From: Neptunitalea lumnitzerae
GTDB lineage: Bacteria; Bacteroidota; Bacteroidia; Flavobacteriales; Flavobacteriaceae
Assembly: GCF_027924185.1 (NCBI RefSeq)
Contig: NZ_BRVO01000002.1
Coordinates: forward strand, 1,054,001-1,118,000
Direction of reading: 5' to 3'
DNA: 64,000 nucleotides
This document shows positions 8,752 to 16,387 of the stretch, in pieces (positions within the stretch are counted from its first letter, which is position 1; each line of letters begins with the position of its first letter). The notes below the pieces were generated by a model, which saw only the letters and a list, made by a program, of their open reading frames with translations, was not told the DNA's origin and ran no database searches. The position numbers and the translations under genes were made by a program.

Positions 8752-9282
8752 ATGAGTCAGGAAGAGTTAGTGATATTAATTAAGAAAAAGGACCCCAGGT
8801 CTTTTGATTATTTATACGATATGTATGCCGACAATTTATTTGGCGTAATACATACTATTTTAAAAAATAAAGAAGAGTCTGAAGATGTTTTGCAAGAAGC
8901 CTTTGTGAAAATTTGGAACAATCTTGATGCATACGATGATAACAAGGGACGATTTTTTACTTGGATTCTAAATATTGCTCGTAATTTGGCTATAGATAAG
9001 TACAGATCTAAGGGGTTTAATAACCACAAGAAAAACCTTAGCACTGAAAATTTCGTAGATATCATAAAAGGATCTTATTCTTTAAATGCTAGTACAGATG
9101 CTATTGGAATTAAAAAGTTTATTAAAAAACTAAAGCCCACATGTATTAAAATTATCGACCTTTTATTTTTTAAAGGTTTTACACAAAAAGAAGCTTCAGA
9201 AGAACTTGATATTCCATTAGGTACTGTAAAAACCAGGAATAGAGCCTGTATTAATGAATTAAGAAACATGTTAGATAATTAA
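8752..9282 (+). CDS. ECF RNA polymerase sigma factor
   Basis: A 176-residue sigma-70-family protein. Region 2 spans about 20-90 (FDYLYDMYADNLFGVIHTIL, then EDVLQEAFVKIW and GRFFTWILNIARNLAIDKYRSK). Region 4 spans about 115-172 with the helix-turn-helix FTQKEASEELDIPLGTVKTR. It should direct RNA polymerase to a small regulon under the control of the RskA-like protein encoded 1 base downstream. The layout recalls SigK/RskA pairs. Confidence 0.92.
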   Translation: MSQEELVILIKKKDPRSFDYLYDMYADNLFGVIHTILKNKEESEDVLQEAFVKIWNNLDAYDDNKGRFFTWILNIARNLAIDKYRSKGFNNHKKNLSTENFVDIIKGSYSLNASTDAIGIKKFIKKLKPTCIKIIDLLFFKGFTQKEASEELDIPLGTVKTRNRACINELRNMLDN

Positions 9283-9283
9283 A

Positions 9284-10051
9284 ATGACGCCAGAAGAGTT
9301 AATTACATCAGGACAATTAGAATTATTTGTATATGGATCACTTTCCCCTGAAGAAAATGAAGAAATTATACAAATGGCAAAGCAGCACGAAATTATTAGA
9401 GAAGAGATTGCTGCTATTGAAACTGCCTTATATAGGCTATCTACATATTCATCTCCTTACTTAAGCGCAAGAAATTATGAGCGTATTAAGGCTGCCTTAA
9501 ATATTAGTAGTCGTAGTATTGGTAAAACTTATAAAACGCACGCTTTTATTGGGTATGCAGCATCTATATTATTCTTAATAGGATTAGGTTTTGTTTTTTA
9601 CAACTACAACATAGCTACAGAAAATTATGAAGTGGTAAGTACAGAAAAAACAGAATTAAAAAATGAGGTAGAAAAATTAAACCGTGAAAAAGCGGTATTA
9701 AATGAGATTAGAGAAACCACATATACCAGAGTTGCACTAGGTGGTCAAACGGTAGCTCCAAATTCATCTGCAAGTATCTATTGGGATCAAGAATCGCATC
9801 AGGTATATGTAGATGTTAAAAATCTACCAGAGCCGCCAGAAGGTAAAGTATATCAAGTATGGTCGCTACAGCTAGAACCTGCTTTGGTACCTACCAGCAT
9901 AGGGGTATTAGACGGATATGTGAATTCTGATATTAAAATATTTAAAATAGACAATGTAACAGAGGCACAAGGTTTTGGTATTACACTAGAACCCGAAGGA
10001 GGAAGCGAAACACCTACACTCACGCAACTGTACACCTTAGGAAAAGTATAA
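9284..10051 (+). CDS. membrane anti-sigma factor, RskA type
   Basis: 255 residues: a cytoplasmic N-terminal anti-sigma domain (1-80; it opens with ELITSGQLELFVYGSLSPEE, a form typical of Bacteroidota), a single membrane helix at about 88-108 (HAFIGYAASILFLIGLGFVFY), a short coiled coil (115-145), and an RskA C-terminal domain (about 150-255: VYVDVKNLPEPPEGKVYQVW, then GFGITLEPEGGSETPT). It presumably sequesters the preceding sigma factor until an envelope signal releases it. The family is often controlled by regulated proteolysis, but no protease gene is adjacent here. Confidence 0.87.
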   Translation: MTPEELITSGQLELFVYGSLSPEENEEIIQMAKQHEIIREEIAAIETALYRLSTYSSPYLSARNYERIKAALNISSRSIGKTYKTHAFIGYAASILFLIGLGFVFYNYNIATENYEVVSTEKTELKNEVEKLNREKAVLNEIRETTYTRVALGGQTVAPNSSASIYWDQESHQVYVDVKNLPEPPEGKVYQVWSLQLEPALVPTSIGVLDGYVNSDIKIFKIDNVTEAQGFGITLEPEGGSETPTLTQLYTLGKV

Positions 10052-10057
10052 AAGGAA

Positions 10058-10083
10058 AAAGGGCTTCTTATTAAGAAGCCCTT
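10058..10083 (+). terminator. terminator of the sigma/anti-sigma operon
   Basis: Perfect 13-bp arms AAAGGGCTTCTTA and TAAGAAGCCCTTT with essentially no spacer, 6 bases after the anti-sigma stop. It lacks a long T run, so it may be weak. Confidence 0.7.
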
Positions 10084-10203
10084 TACTATTCTAACAACCA
10101 AACTAAAACAATTTTAATACTAAAACCTAACCTAAACTTTATGAAAATGTTGTTAGAATCTATGAAGAATACAACTTTTTTTATAGTATATACGAGGAAA
10201 GAT

Positions 10204-10211
10204 TATATTTG
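10204..10211 (+). promoter_or_regulatory. -7 promoter element of the sirtuin gene
   Basis: TATATTTG matches TAnnTTTG exactly, 21 bases before the ATG at 10233. The upstream in-frame TTG (10209) lies inside it, so the sirtuin starts at the ATG. Confidence 0.6.
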
Positions 10212-10232
10212 GTTTTAAGAAGATTAAAAAAA

Positions 10233-10910
10233 ATGAAAATTATTGTTTTAACGGGTGCTGGTATAAGTGCCGAGAGTGGTTTAAAAACCTTTAGAGATGC
10301 TAACGGATTATGGGAAGGACATGATGTAATGGAAGTTGCATCTCCTGAAGGATTTGTTAGAAACCCACAATTAGTATTAGATTTTTACAACCAACGAAGA
10401 AAACAACTCCTAGAGGTTACACCCAATGAAGCTCATAAACAAATAGCTTTATTAGAAACAAAACATGAGGTTTCCGTTATCACTCAAAATGTAGATGACC
10501 TCCACGAACGTGGTGGCAGCACTAATGTTATACACCTACACGGAGAACTATTGAAAATTAGAAGTACTAAATACGAGAATGATATAAGATATTGCGATCA
10601 AGACATTAATCTGGGTGATCTTTGTGAAAGAGGTGCTCAATTAAGACCACATATTGTTTGGTTTGGAGAAGCTGTACCTATGTTTGAAAAAGCTATTACA
10701 GAAATCTCTAATGCAGATGCTGTTATTATCGTGGGTACTTCTATGCAAGTATATCCGGCAGCTAGTTTAGTACATTATGCTCCTACCAATGCCACTATCT
10801 ACTTTGTAGACCCTCACCCTAACATCAATGAATCTGAATTACCTAACTTAACCATTTTTGCAGAAAAGGCTTCCTCAGGAGTAAAAAAGGTGGTAGATAG
10901 TTTATTATAA
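10233..10910 (+). CDS. Sir2-family NAD-dependent protein deacylase (class III, CobB-like)
   Basis: Removes acyl groups from lysines using NAD+, releasing nicotinamide and O-acyl-ADP-ribose. It has 225 residues. NAD-binding motifs are GAGISAESG 8-16, TQNVDDLH 84-91 and catalytic HLHGE with His103. Tyr52 and Arg55 in FYNQRR form the YxxR pair that in CobB and SIRT5 favours succinyl- and malonyl-lysine, so desuccinylase activity is likely. The zinc site is odd: only Cys121 and Cys131 remain of the usual four, so zinc is probably not bound in the standard way. The stop overlaps the convergent glycosyltransferase stop by 6 bases. Confidence 0.92.
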   Translation: MKIIVLTGAGISAESGLKTFRDANGLWEGHDVMEVASPEGFVRNPQLVLDFYNQRRKQLLEVTPNEAHKQIALLETKHEVSVITQNVDDLHERGGSTNVIHLHGELLKIRSTKYENDIRYCDQDINLGDLCERGAQLRPHIVWFGEAVPMFEKAITEISNADAVIIVGTSMQVYPAASLVHYAPTNATIYFVDPHPNINESELPNLTIFAEKASSGVKKVVDSLL

Positions 10911-12134
10911 CTTATTTTTTGCTTCTATCCACTTACTCATAAACTTAGTACTTTGCAAGGTATGGTGCATTAACATAGCACCCGTAAAGTTTTGTTGTCT
11001 ATGACTATGTATCGTTTGGGTTGTAGTTTCTATTGCATTCATAAAGTTACTTTCAAAAGTACTCACACTAAAACGCTGTTTTATTATTTTAAAACCATTA
11101 AGATGAAACTGCTCCCAAACATTTTCATTAGTATATAGTTGTACTGCTTTATTAGCAAACTCAATCTCATCATCTGCAATAAAACCATTAGTAAGCTCGT
11201 CAAACATACCTTCTGCAGCAATGGCAGACATCACACAAGGCGTACCACTTACCATAGCATCTAAGATTTTCCCCTTTAATCCTGCTCCAAAACGCAGTGG
11301 TGCCAAACACACCCTACTTTGTTCCATTACCTCATAAGCATCATCAGCAAAACCTTTAATAAAAAAATGCTCCTTAGCATTTGTTAGCTGAGTAACCTTT
11401 TGGCTCTCATAAGAACCATACACAAGCATAGATGCTTCTGGTAGTTGCTTACGTATTAAAGGCCAAATATTCTTTTTTAAATGAAGTACTGCATCATAAT
11501 TTGGCTTATGCAAAAAACTACCAATAGTTACAAAATCAACTCTCTCAGAAAACTTAGGCTTACTATTACTAATATCTTCATCAGATAAAAGAAAAGGTAA
11601 ATAATACAAAATACTTTCAGGAATCTTAAATACAGATGTCAATAACTCCATTTCAAATGTTGATATTATAAGACTAATATCACATCTATAAATAGCAGCT
11701 ATCTCTCTTTTTGCATCTACAGTCTCAAATAAATACGAATTTGAAAATTCATTATGATCCTTTAAAGCTTGCTCTCTAGCTTTCCGTAAGCAATGAAGAT
11801 CTTCTGTGTCTAACACTCTGAGTGCATTAGGCACCGCCTCAGCCACACGCCAACCATATTGTTCTTCGGTCATAAAACGGTCAAACAATACTACATCCGG
11901 AGCCAATTCTCTAACATAATCATCAAAACTAGTACTATTAAGTACTATCTTTCCTGTTAGAACTCCTAGCGCATCTAAATCAACAGCATTTGCAGTTTTA
12001 GAGCAACTGCTAACAAATGAAACTTCATACGCATTACGCTGAAACATTTCAATCAATTGCATCATTCTGCTTCCTGCTGCCGAACTTTTAGGTTCTGGCC
12101 ATACCGCACCAATTACAAGTAGTTTTTTTGGCAT
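10905..12134 (-). CDS. glycosyltransferase, GT4-like (GT-B fold)
   Basis: 409 residues with a GT-B layout: an N-terminal Rossmann half starting LLVIGAVWPEPKSSAAGSRM and a C-terminal sugar-nucleotide half with VDFVTIGSFLHKPNYDAVLH (about 230) and VCLAPLRFGAGLKGKILDAM (about 290-310), the latter corresponding to the E-x7-E region of GT4 enzymes. The donor and acceptor are unknown. Its start is immediately next to the stop of the haem-binding protein gene (12135), so the two are co-transcribed; the functional link is unclear. Confidence 0.8.
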   Translation of the reverse strand: MPKKLLVIGAVWPEPKSSAAGSRMMQLIEMFQRNAYEVSFVSSCSKTANAVDLDALGVLTGKIVLNSTSFDDYVRELAPDVVLFDRFMTEEQYGWRVAEAVPNALRVLDTEDLHCLRKAREQALKDHNEFSNSYLFETVDAKREIAAIYRCDISLIISTFEMELLTSVFKIPESILYYLPFLLSDEDISNSKPKFSERVDFVTIGSFLHKPNYDAVLHLKKNIWPLIRKQLPEASMLVYGSYESQKVTQLTNAKEHFFIKGFADDAYEVMEQSRVCLAPLRFGAGLKGKILDAMVSGTPCVMSAIAAEGMFDELTNGFIADDEIEFANKAVQLYTNENVWEQFHLNGFKIIKQRFSVSTFESNFMNAIETTTQTIHSHRQQNFTGAMLMHHTLQSTKFMSKWIEAKNKL

Positions 12135-12605
12135 TTATTCTGCCTTTTGTTTGTAAAGAGAAGTCATATTTAAACTGGTAGTCATATAATCGTTTAACAC
12201 TTTAACTTCTGTGTCTGTTAAAGCAGCCTCTTCATGCATTGATATATAAGAAGTCATAGGCATTTCTCTATGTTCTACTACTTCAATAATTTCTTCAAGG
12301 GCGTGTTCCTTTTGATTTTGATTATACTTTCCCCATTCAGAAAAGTTTAAATGTCGTTTCCCATCATTCACATGATTTGCCAAAATATAAGAAACAGGAG
12401 CTACATTTCCGTACCAAGGATATTCCGTATTATTAGAGTGACAATCATAACAAGATGTTTTTAAAATAGTAGCTACCTCAGCAGGTGGCGTATTTAAAAC
12501 AATAAAATCTGATTGCGGAATTTCCTCTGATATATTTTTATCTGGTTGAATAAATTGCATTACAATTACAATAACAACTATAGCTAATAGTATTTTCTTT
12601 CCCAT
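12135..12605 (-). CDS. haem-binding domain protein (single CxxCH)
   Basis: 156 residues: a membrane or signal helix at 4-18 (ILLAIVVIVIVMQFI), then the Haem_bd domain with SCYDCHSNNTEYPWYG at about 51-66, whose CYDCH supplies the covalent c-type haem site. A conserved HREMPM motif follows near 112. It is probably anchored in the inner membrane facing the periplasm as a small c-type cytochrome; the redox partner is not encoded nearby. Confidence 0.88.
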   Translation of the reverse strand: MGKKILLAIVVIVIVMQFIQPDKNISEEIPQSDFIVLNTPPAEVATILKTSCYDCHSNNTEYPWYGNVAPVSYILANHVNDGKRHLNFSEWGKYNQNQKEHALEEIIEVVEHREMPMTSYISMHEEAALTDTEVKVLNDYMTTSLNMTSLYKQKAE

Positions 12606-12776
12606 GAGTTGAAGGTTTAATAACTTTTTGAAACACCTTGATTTTAGATTACTAAATTAAGAAACAATTAAAAAAGATTTCCTTAAGAATTGATTAAAAA
12701 AGACATAAAGGAAACCTAGAATATTACGATTTTCTTAATTATAACCTAAACATACTTTTAGTTATCTCAGCTCCCC

Positions 12777-12784
12777 TATCTTTG
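12777..12784 (+). promoter_or_regulatory. -7 promoter element of the HEAT-like/NUDIX operon
   Basis: TATCTTTG, an exact TAnnTTTG match, 18 bases before the ATG at 12803. A TTTTAG about 15 bases upstream could serve as a weak -33 box. Confidence 0.55.
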
Positions 12785-12802
12785 TAAGAGATGCCTTAGT
12801 AA

Positions 12803-13354
12803 ATGATAACCTTACAAGAACGTATACTAAAAGTTAGCGGAGCAAGAGAAAGCAGGCACAACAATGCTCAATACATACTAGCTCACGAAGCACTTTTTGA
12901 AGAACTTTTATTACTTTGTTTTTCATCAGATACACAAATTGCTAAACGTGCCAGTTGGGTTTTTGAATTTGTGTGTATGGAACGTAATTACTTAATTACG
13001 CCACATTACACATACATTATTAAAAACTTACCAAAGCTAACCAACGATAGTATTAAAAGACCTATTTGTAGGGCCTTGTACGAAAACTTAAAGTTGGAAG
13101 ATAAAAACAACTCGCTTAGAAAGGTATTAAGCACTAAAGACGAGCAACGTTTAATAGAAACCTGTTTTGATTGGTTGATAGGTAATGAAAAAGTAGCCTT
13201 AAAATGCCATAGTATGCGTATGCTTTACATACTAGGCCAACATTACAATTGGGTTCATAAAGAATTGCACCCTATCTTAGAGCAGAATATACACCTTCAC
13301 ACAGCTGGATATAAAGCCGCTGCCAAAGAAATTTTAAAAAAACTAGCTAAATGA
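12803..13354 (+). CDS. HEAT-repeat-like hypothetical protein
   Basis: 183 residues, all-helical, with pairs of helices resembling HEAT repeats (ELLLLCFSSDTQIAKRASWV, later EKVALKCHSMRMLYILGQ). No signal peptide, so cytoplasmic. Its stop overlaps the NUDIX start by 4 bases, indicating tight translational coupling, and purB follows. I know no assigned function; a scaffold role is only a guess. Confidence 0.75.
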   Translation: MITLQERILKVSGARESRHNNAQYILAHEALFEELLLLCFSSDTQIAKRASWVFEFVCMERNYLITPHYTYIIKNLPKLTNDSIKRPICRALYENLKLEDKNNSLRKVLSTKDEQRLIETCFDWLIGNEKVALKCHSMRMLYILGQHYNWVHKELHPILEQNIHLHTAGYKAAAKEILKKLAK

Positions 13355-13914
13355 ATTATAAAGTAATTAAAGAAGAAGAAGTTTACAGAGATTATTTAAA
13401 AATAAGAAAAGCTGAAATTGAACAACAAACAGCACGCCAAGAGGCACCTATAACATTTACCAGACAGGCACTAACGCATGGAGACGCTATTGGAATTCTT
13501 ATCTATGAAAAAGACTCAGACAGCTTTTTACTTACCAAGCAATTTAGATACCCGACCTCTATCAATGGTGATTTCTGGATGACGGAAATTCCGGCAGGAA
13601 TGGTAGACAAAGGAGAAACTCCCGAAGAAACTGCTAAGAGAGAAACAATGGAAGAATTGGGCTATAATATTAAAGAGCTTACCCATATTGGCACGTATTA
13701 CTCTTCTCCTGGAAGTTCTACAGAACGCGTTTATATGTACTTCTCAGAAGTTACTAGCGCTGATAAAATAGCTAAAGGTGGTGGACTAGATATTGAGCAT
13801 GAAGACATTGAATTAATTAAAATTCCAGTATCAGAAGCTAAAAATTTTATTACAAAAATTAACGATTTTAAAACTATGATAGGGTTTCAATGGTTTTTCC
13901 TAAACAAATCCTAA
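13351..13914 (+). CDS. NUDIX hydrolase, ADP-ribose pyrophosphatase-like
   Basis: 187 residues with a complete NUDIX box from Gly83 to Tyr105 (GMVDKGETPEETAKRETMEELGY; key Glu residues at 89, 98, 101, 102). The preceding FLLTKQFRYPTSINGDFW and the following SPGSSTERVYMYFSE match the ADP-ribose / nucleoside-diphosphate-sugar pyrophosphatase branch (NudF/NudK-like): the box is followed about 20 residues later by the SPG loop. It probably hydrolyses ADP-ribose or GDP-mannose. It overlaps the previous gene by 4 bases. Confidence 0.88.
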   Translation: MNYKVIKEEEVYRDYLKIRKAEIEQQTARQEAPITFTRQALTHGDAIGILIYEKDSDSFLLTKQFRYPTSINGDFWMTEIPAGMVDKGETPEETAKRETMEELGYNIKELTHIGTYYSSPGSSTERVYMYFSEVTSADKIAKGGGLDIEHEDIELIKIPVSEAKNFITKINDFKTMIGFQWFFLNKS

Positions 13915-13944
13915 ACAAAACCTTTTATTTTTCTTTAGATAAAG

Positions 13945-13952
13945 TATCTTTG
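13945..13952 (+). promoter_or_regulatory. -7 promoter element of purB
   Basis: TATCTTTG, an exact TAnnTTTG match, 22 bases before the purB ATG. purB therefore probably has its own promoter besides read-through from the NUDIX gene. Confidence 0.6.
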
Positions 13953-13974
13953 CACCTTTAAAAAACTTAACATC

Positions 13975-15309
13975 ATGTCGTTACAAGCTATTTCTCCGAT
14001 AGACGGACGTTATATCAGTAAAACCAAAGCATTAAGTGCTTATTTTTCTGAAGAAGCACTTATTAAATATAGAATTCAAGTTGAGATTGAGTATTTCATA
14101 GCTTTATGTGAATTACCATTACCTCAATTAGAAAACGTTTCTGAAAGTCTTTTTGAGGACTTAAGAAACATCTACAAAGAATTTTCTACAGAAGATGCAG
14201 AAGCCGTTAAAGAAATTGAAAGCGTTACTAACCATGATGTAAAAGCGGTTGAATACTTTATTAAAAAAGAATTTGACAAATTAGGCTTAGAAAGCTATAA
14301 GGAGTTTATTCACTTTGGACTTACCTCACAAGATATCAACAATACAGCTATACCTTTATCTGTAATGGAGGCTTTTGAAGCGGTTTATGTACCAATGCTT
14401 AAAGAGGTAACTAATAAGTTAGAGGACTTAGCTAAAGATTGGGACCAAGTACCTATGTTAGCAAGAACTCACGGGCAACCGGCTTCTCCTACACGTTTAG
14501 GAAAAGAAATTGAAGTTTTTGTAAAACGTATTGAAGAGCAATTTAACTTTATGAGAAAAATACCGTTTGCGGCTAAATTTGGTGGTGCAACTGGTAACTA
14601 CAATGCTCATAAAGTAGCTTACCCATCTATTGATTGGAAAGCTTTTGGTACTGACTTTGTAGAAAACAAATTAGGTTTATACCATTCGTTCCCTACTACA
14701 CAGATTGAACATTACGATCATATTGCTTCTTTATTTGATGCTTTAAAAAGAATTAATACCATTTTAATAGATTTAGATAGAGATATCTGGACATATATTT
14801 CTATGGATTACTTCAAGCAAAAAATTAAAGCGGGAGAAGTAGGTTCTTCTGCAATGCCACACAAAGTAAACCCTATTGATTTTGAAAACTCTGAGGGTAA
14901 CTTAGGTATGGCAAATGCAATTTTTGAATTTTTAGCAGGTAAATTACCTATTTCAAGATTACAACGTGACTTAACAGATAGTACTGTTTTAAGAAATGTT
15001 GGAGTTCCATTTGGACATACATTAATAGGGTTACAATCTACACTTAAAGGTTTAAACAAATTATTGCTTAACAAAGCTAAATTTGAAGAAGACTTAGAAA
15101 GAAACTGGGCGGTTGTGGCAGAAGCTATTCAAACTATTTTAAGAAGAGAGGCCTACCCTAACCCATACGAAGCGTTAAAAGGATTAACCAGAACTAACGA
15201 AAAAATTACGCAAGAATCTATAGCTAGTTTTATTGACACTTTAGAAGTAAGTGATGCTATTAAAACAGAACTAAAGGCTATCACTCCTGCAAATTATACA
15301 GGTATCTAA
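13975..15309 (+). CDS. purB: adenylosuccinate lyase
   Basis: Catalyses two fumarate-releasing steps of purine synthesis: SAICAR to AICAR, and adenylosuccinate to AMP. The 444-residue protein belongs to the fumarase/aspartase superfamily, with the signature loop GSSAMPHKVNPIDFENSEGN near 290-310, the active-site region HFGLTSQDINNTA (about 117-129) and ARTHGQPASPTRLGKE (163-178). The length is normal. A 40-base perfect palindrome terminates it. Confidence 0.97.
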   Translation: MSLQAISPIDGRYISKTKALSAYFSEEALIKYRIQVEIEYFIALCELPLPQLENVSESLFEDLRNIYKEFSTEDAEAVKEIESVTNHDVKAVEYFIKKEFDKLGLESYKEFIHFGLTSQDINNTAIPLSVMEAFEAVYVPMLKEVTNKLEDLAKDWDQVPMLARTHGQPASPTRLGKEIEVFVKRIEEQFNFMRKIPFAAKFGGATGNYNAHKVAYPSIDWKAFGTDFVENKLGLYHSFPTTQIEHYDHIASLFDALKRINTILIDLDRDIWTYISMDYFKQKIKAGEVGSSAMPHKVNPIDFENSEGNLGMANAIFEFLAGKLPISRLQRDLTDSTVLRNVGVPFGHTLIGLQSTLKGLNKLLLNKAKFEEDLERNWAVVAEAIQTILRREAYPNPYEALKGLTRTNEKITQESIASFIDTLEVSDAIKTELKAITPANYTGI

Positions 15310-15330
15310 TTTTAGATAACAACATTATAA

Positions 15331-15370
15331 AACAAAATAGGCTGTACGGTACCGTACAGCCTATTTTGTT
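15331..15370. terminator. bidirectional terminator, 40-base perfect palindrome
   Basis: Twenty bases from 15331 are exactly mirrored by the next twenty (centre GGTACC). A-rich and T-rich ends let it stop both purB (+) and the convergent phosphoesterase gene (-). Confidence 0.85.
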
Positions 15371-15386
15371 TTTATTAGTGATTATA

Positions 15387-16229
15387 TTATTCCTTTTCTA
15401 AGGTAAACACCGTAATTTCTGGTCTAGCATTAAAGCGTACAGGCATGGTATACCCTAATGCTCGATTTATATACAAATTTCTACCGTCTTTAAGATCAAT
15501 TAACCCTGAGGTATAATTTTTATTTTCTACAGGTAATACAGGTGGCCCTACTAGAGGCACACTACATTGTCCTCCATGCGTATGTCCGCTTAAAATCCAA
15601 CCTTTGTAACCATTCCAAACTTCATAATCGCAAGCGTCTGGGTTATGGCAAAGTACTAGTGCTGCTTGCGAAGCATCGTAACTATCCATTACTTTTTCAG
15701 GAAAAAAGTTTAACGACCACAAATCATCAAAACCAATTACCTGCAAACCATTTATATTAACTTTATCATTAGCTAAAATTTTAATACCAGCCGCCTCCAC
15801 AGTTTTAGTCACCTTACGTGCCACTACAGGATCATTAAACCCAATACCCCAATCATGGTTCCCGAGGATACCTACAGTACCTAAGCGTCCTTTTACAGCA
15901 TGTTTAAGCACCTCTTGCAGTTGCTCTATTTGAGTATCATCTTCATAACTAATAAAATCGCCTGTGTAAACCACTATATCGGGCTGAAAGCCTTGTGCCT
16001 TTTTAAAAGATGCTAACAGATATTCAGTATCTACTACATTACCTACATGAATATCGCTTATCTGCATAAGTACTTTACCTTGTAAAGCATCAGGTAAATT
16101 TTTTATAGGCATTTTTAATTGAACAAACTCCAACCAAAAGGGTTCTATTTGCCAACTATAAACCCCTACAGGAGCACCCAATGCAAGTGCTCCTAATATT
16201 GAATTTCTAATGAATTTTCTTCTTTTCAC
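15387..16229 (-). CDS. metallophosphoesterase, YkuE-like
   Basis: 280 residues of the calcineurin-like phosphoesterase family. Metal-binding motifs in order are QISDIHVG (about 55-62), YTGDF, GNHDWG (about 123-128), LCHNPD and SGHTHGGQ (about 213-220). The N-terminus MKRRKFIRNSILGALALG carries a twin-arginine RRKFI and a hydrophobic stretch, suggesting Tat export or a membrane anchor. The start is a GTG at 16229; the nearest upstream in-frame codons run into a stop, so no ATG alternative keeps the RR motif. The substrate is unknown; YkuE-type enzymes act near membrane phospholipids. Confidence 0.87.
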   Translation of the reverse strand: MKRRKFIRNSILGALALGAPVGVYSWQIEPFWLEFVQLKMPIKNLPDALQGKVLMQISDIHVGNVVDTEYLLASFKKAQGFQPDIVVYTGDFISYEDDTQIEQLQEVLKHAVKGRLGTVGILGNHDWGIGFNDPVVARKVTKTVEAAGIKILANDKVNINGLQVIGFDDLWSLNFFPEKVMDSYDASQAALVLCHNPDACDYEVWNGYKGWILSGHTHGGQCSVPLVGPPVLPVENKNYTSGLIDLKDGRNLYINRALGYTMPVRFNARPEITVFTLEKE

Positions 16230-16335
16230 TTTCTAAAGGTATGTATTATTTGAACATCTCAAATAATACTCCTAAACAATTGTAATAAAGGACGCTACTA
16301 TTATCAAGTTGATAATATTTGGGTAGACATATCAT

Positions 16336-16364
16336 AAAAAATGCCGGACATGCCGGCATTTTTT
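16336..16364 (-). terminator. terminator of the TPR/barrel operon
   Basis: Arms AAAAATGCCGG and CCGGCATTTTT with loop ACATG, about 25 bases beyond the stop of the barrel gene on the minus strand. Confidence 0.85.
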
Positions 16365-16387
16365 CACTTCATTTATATTTTAAAATA

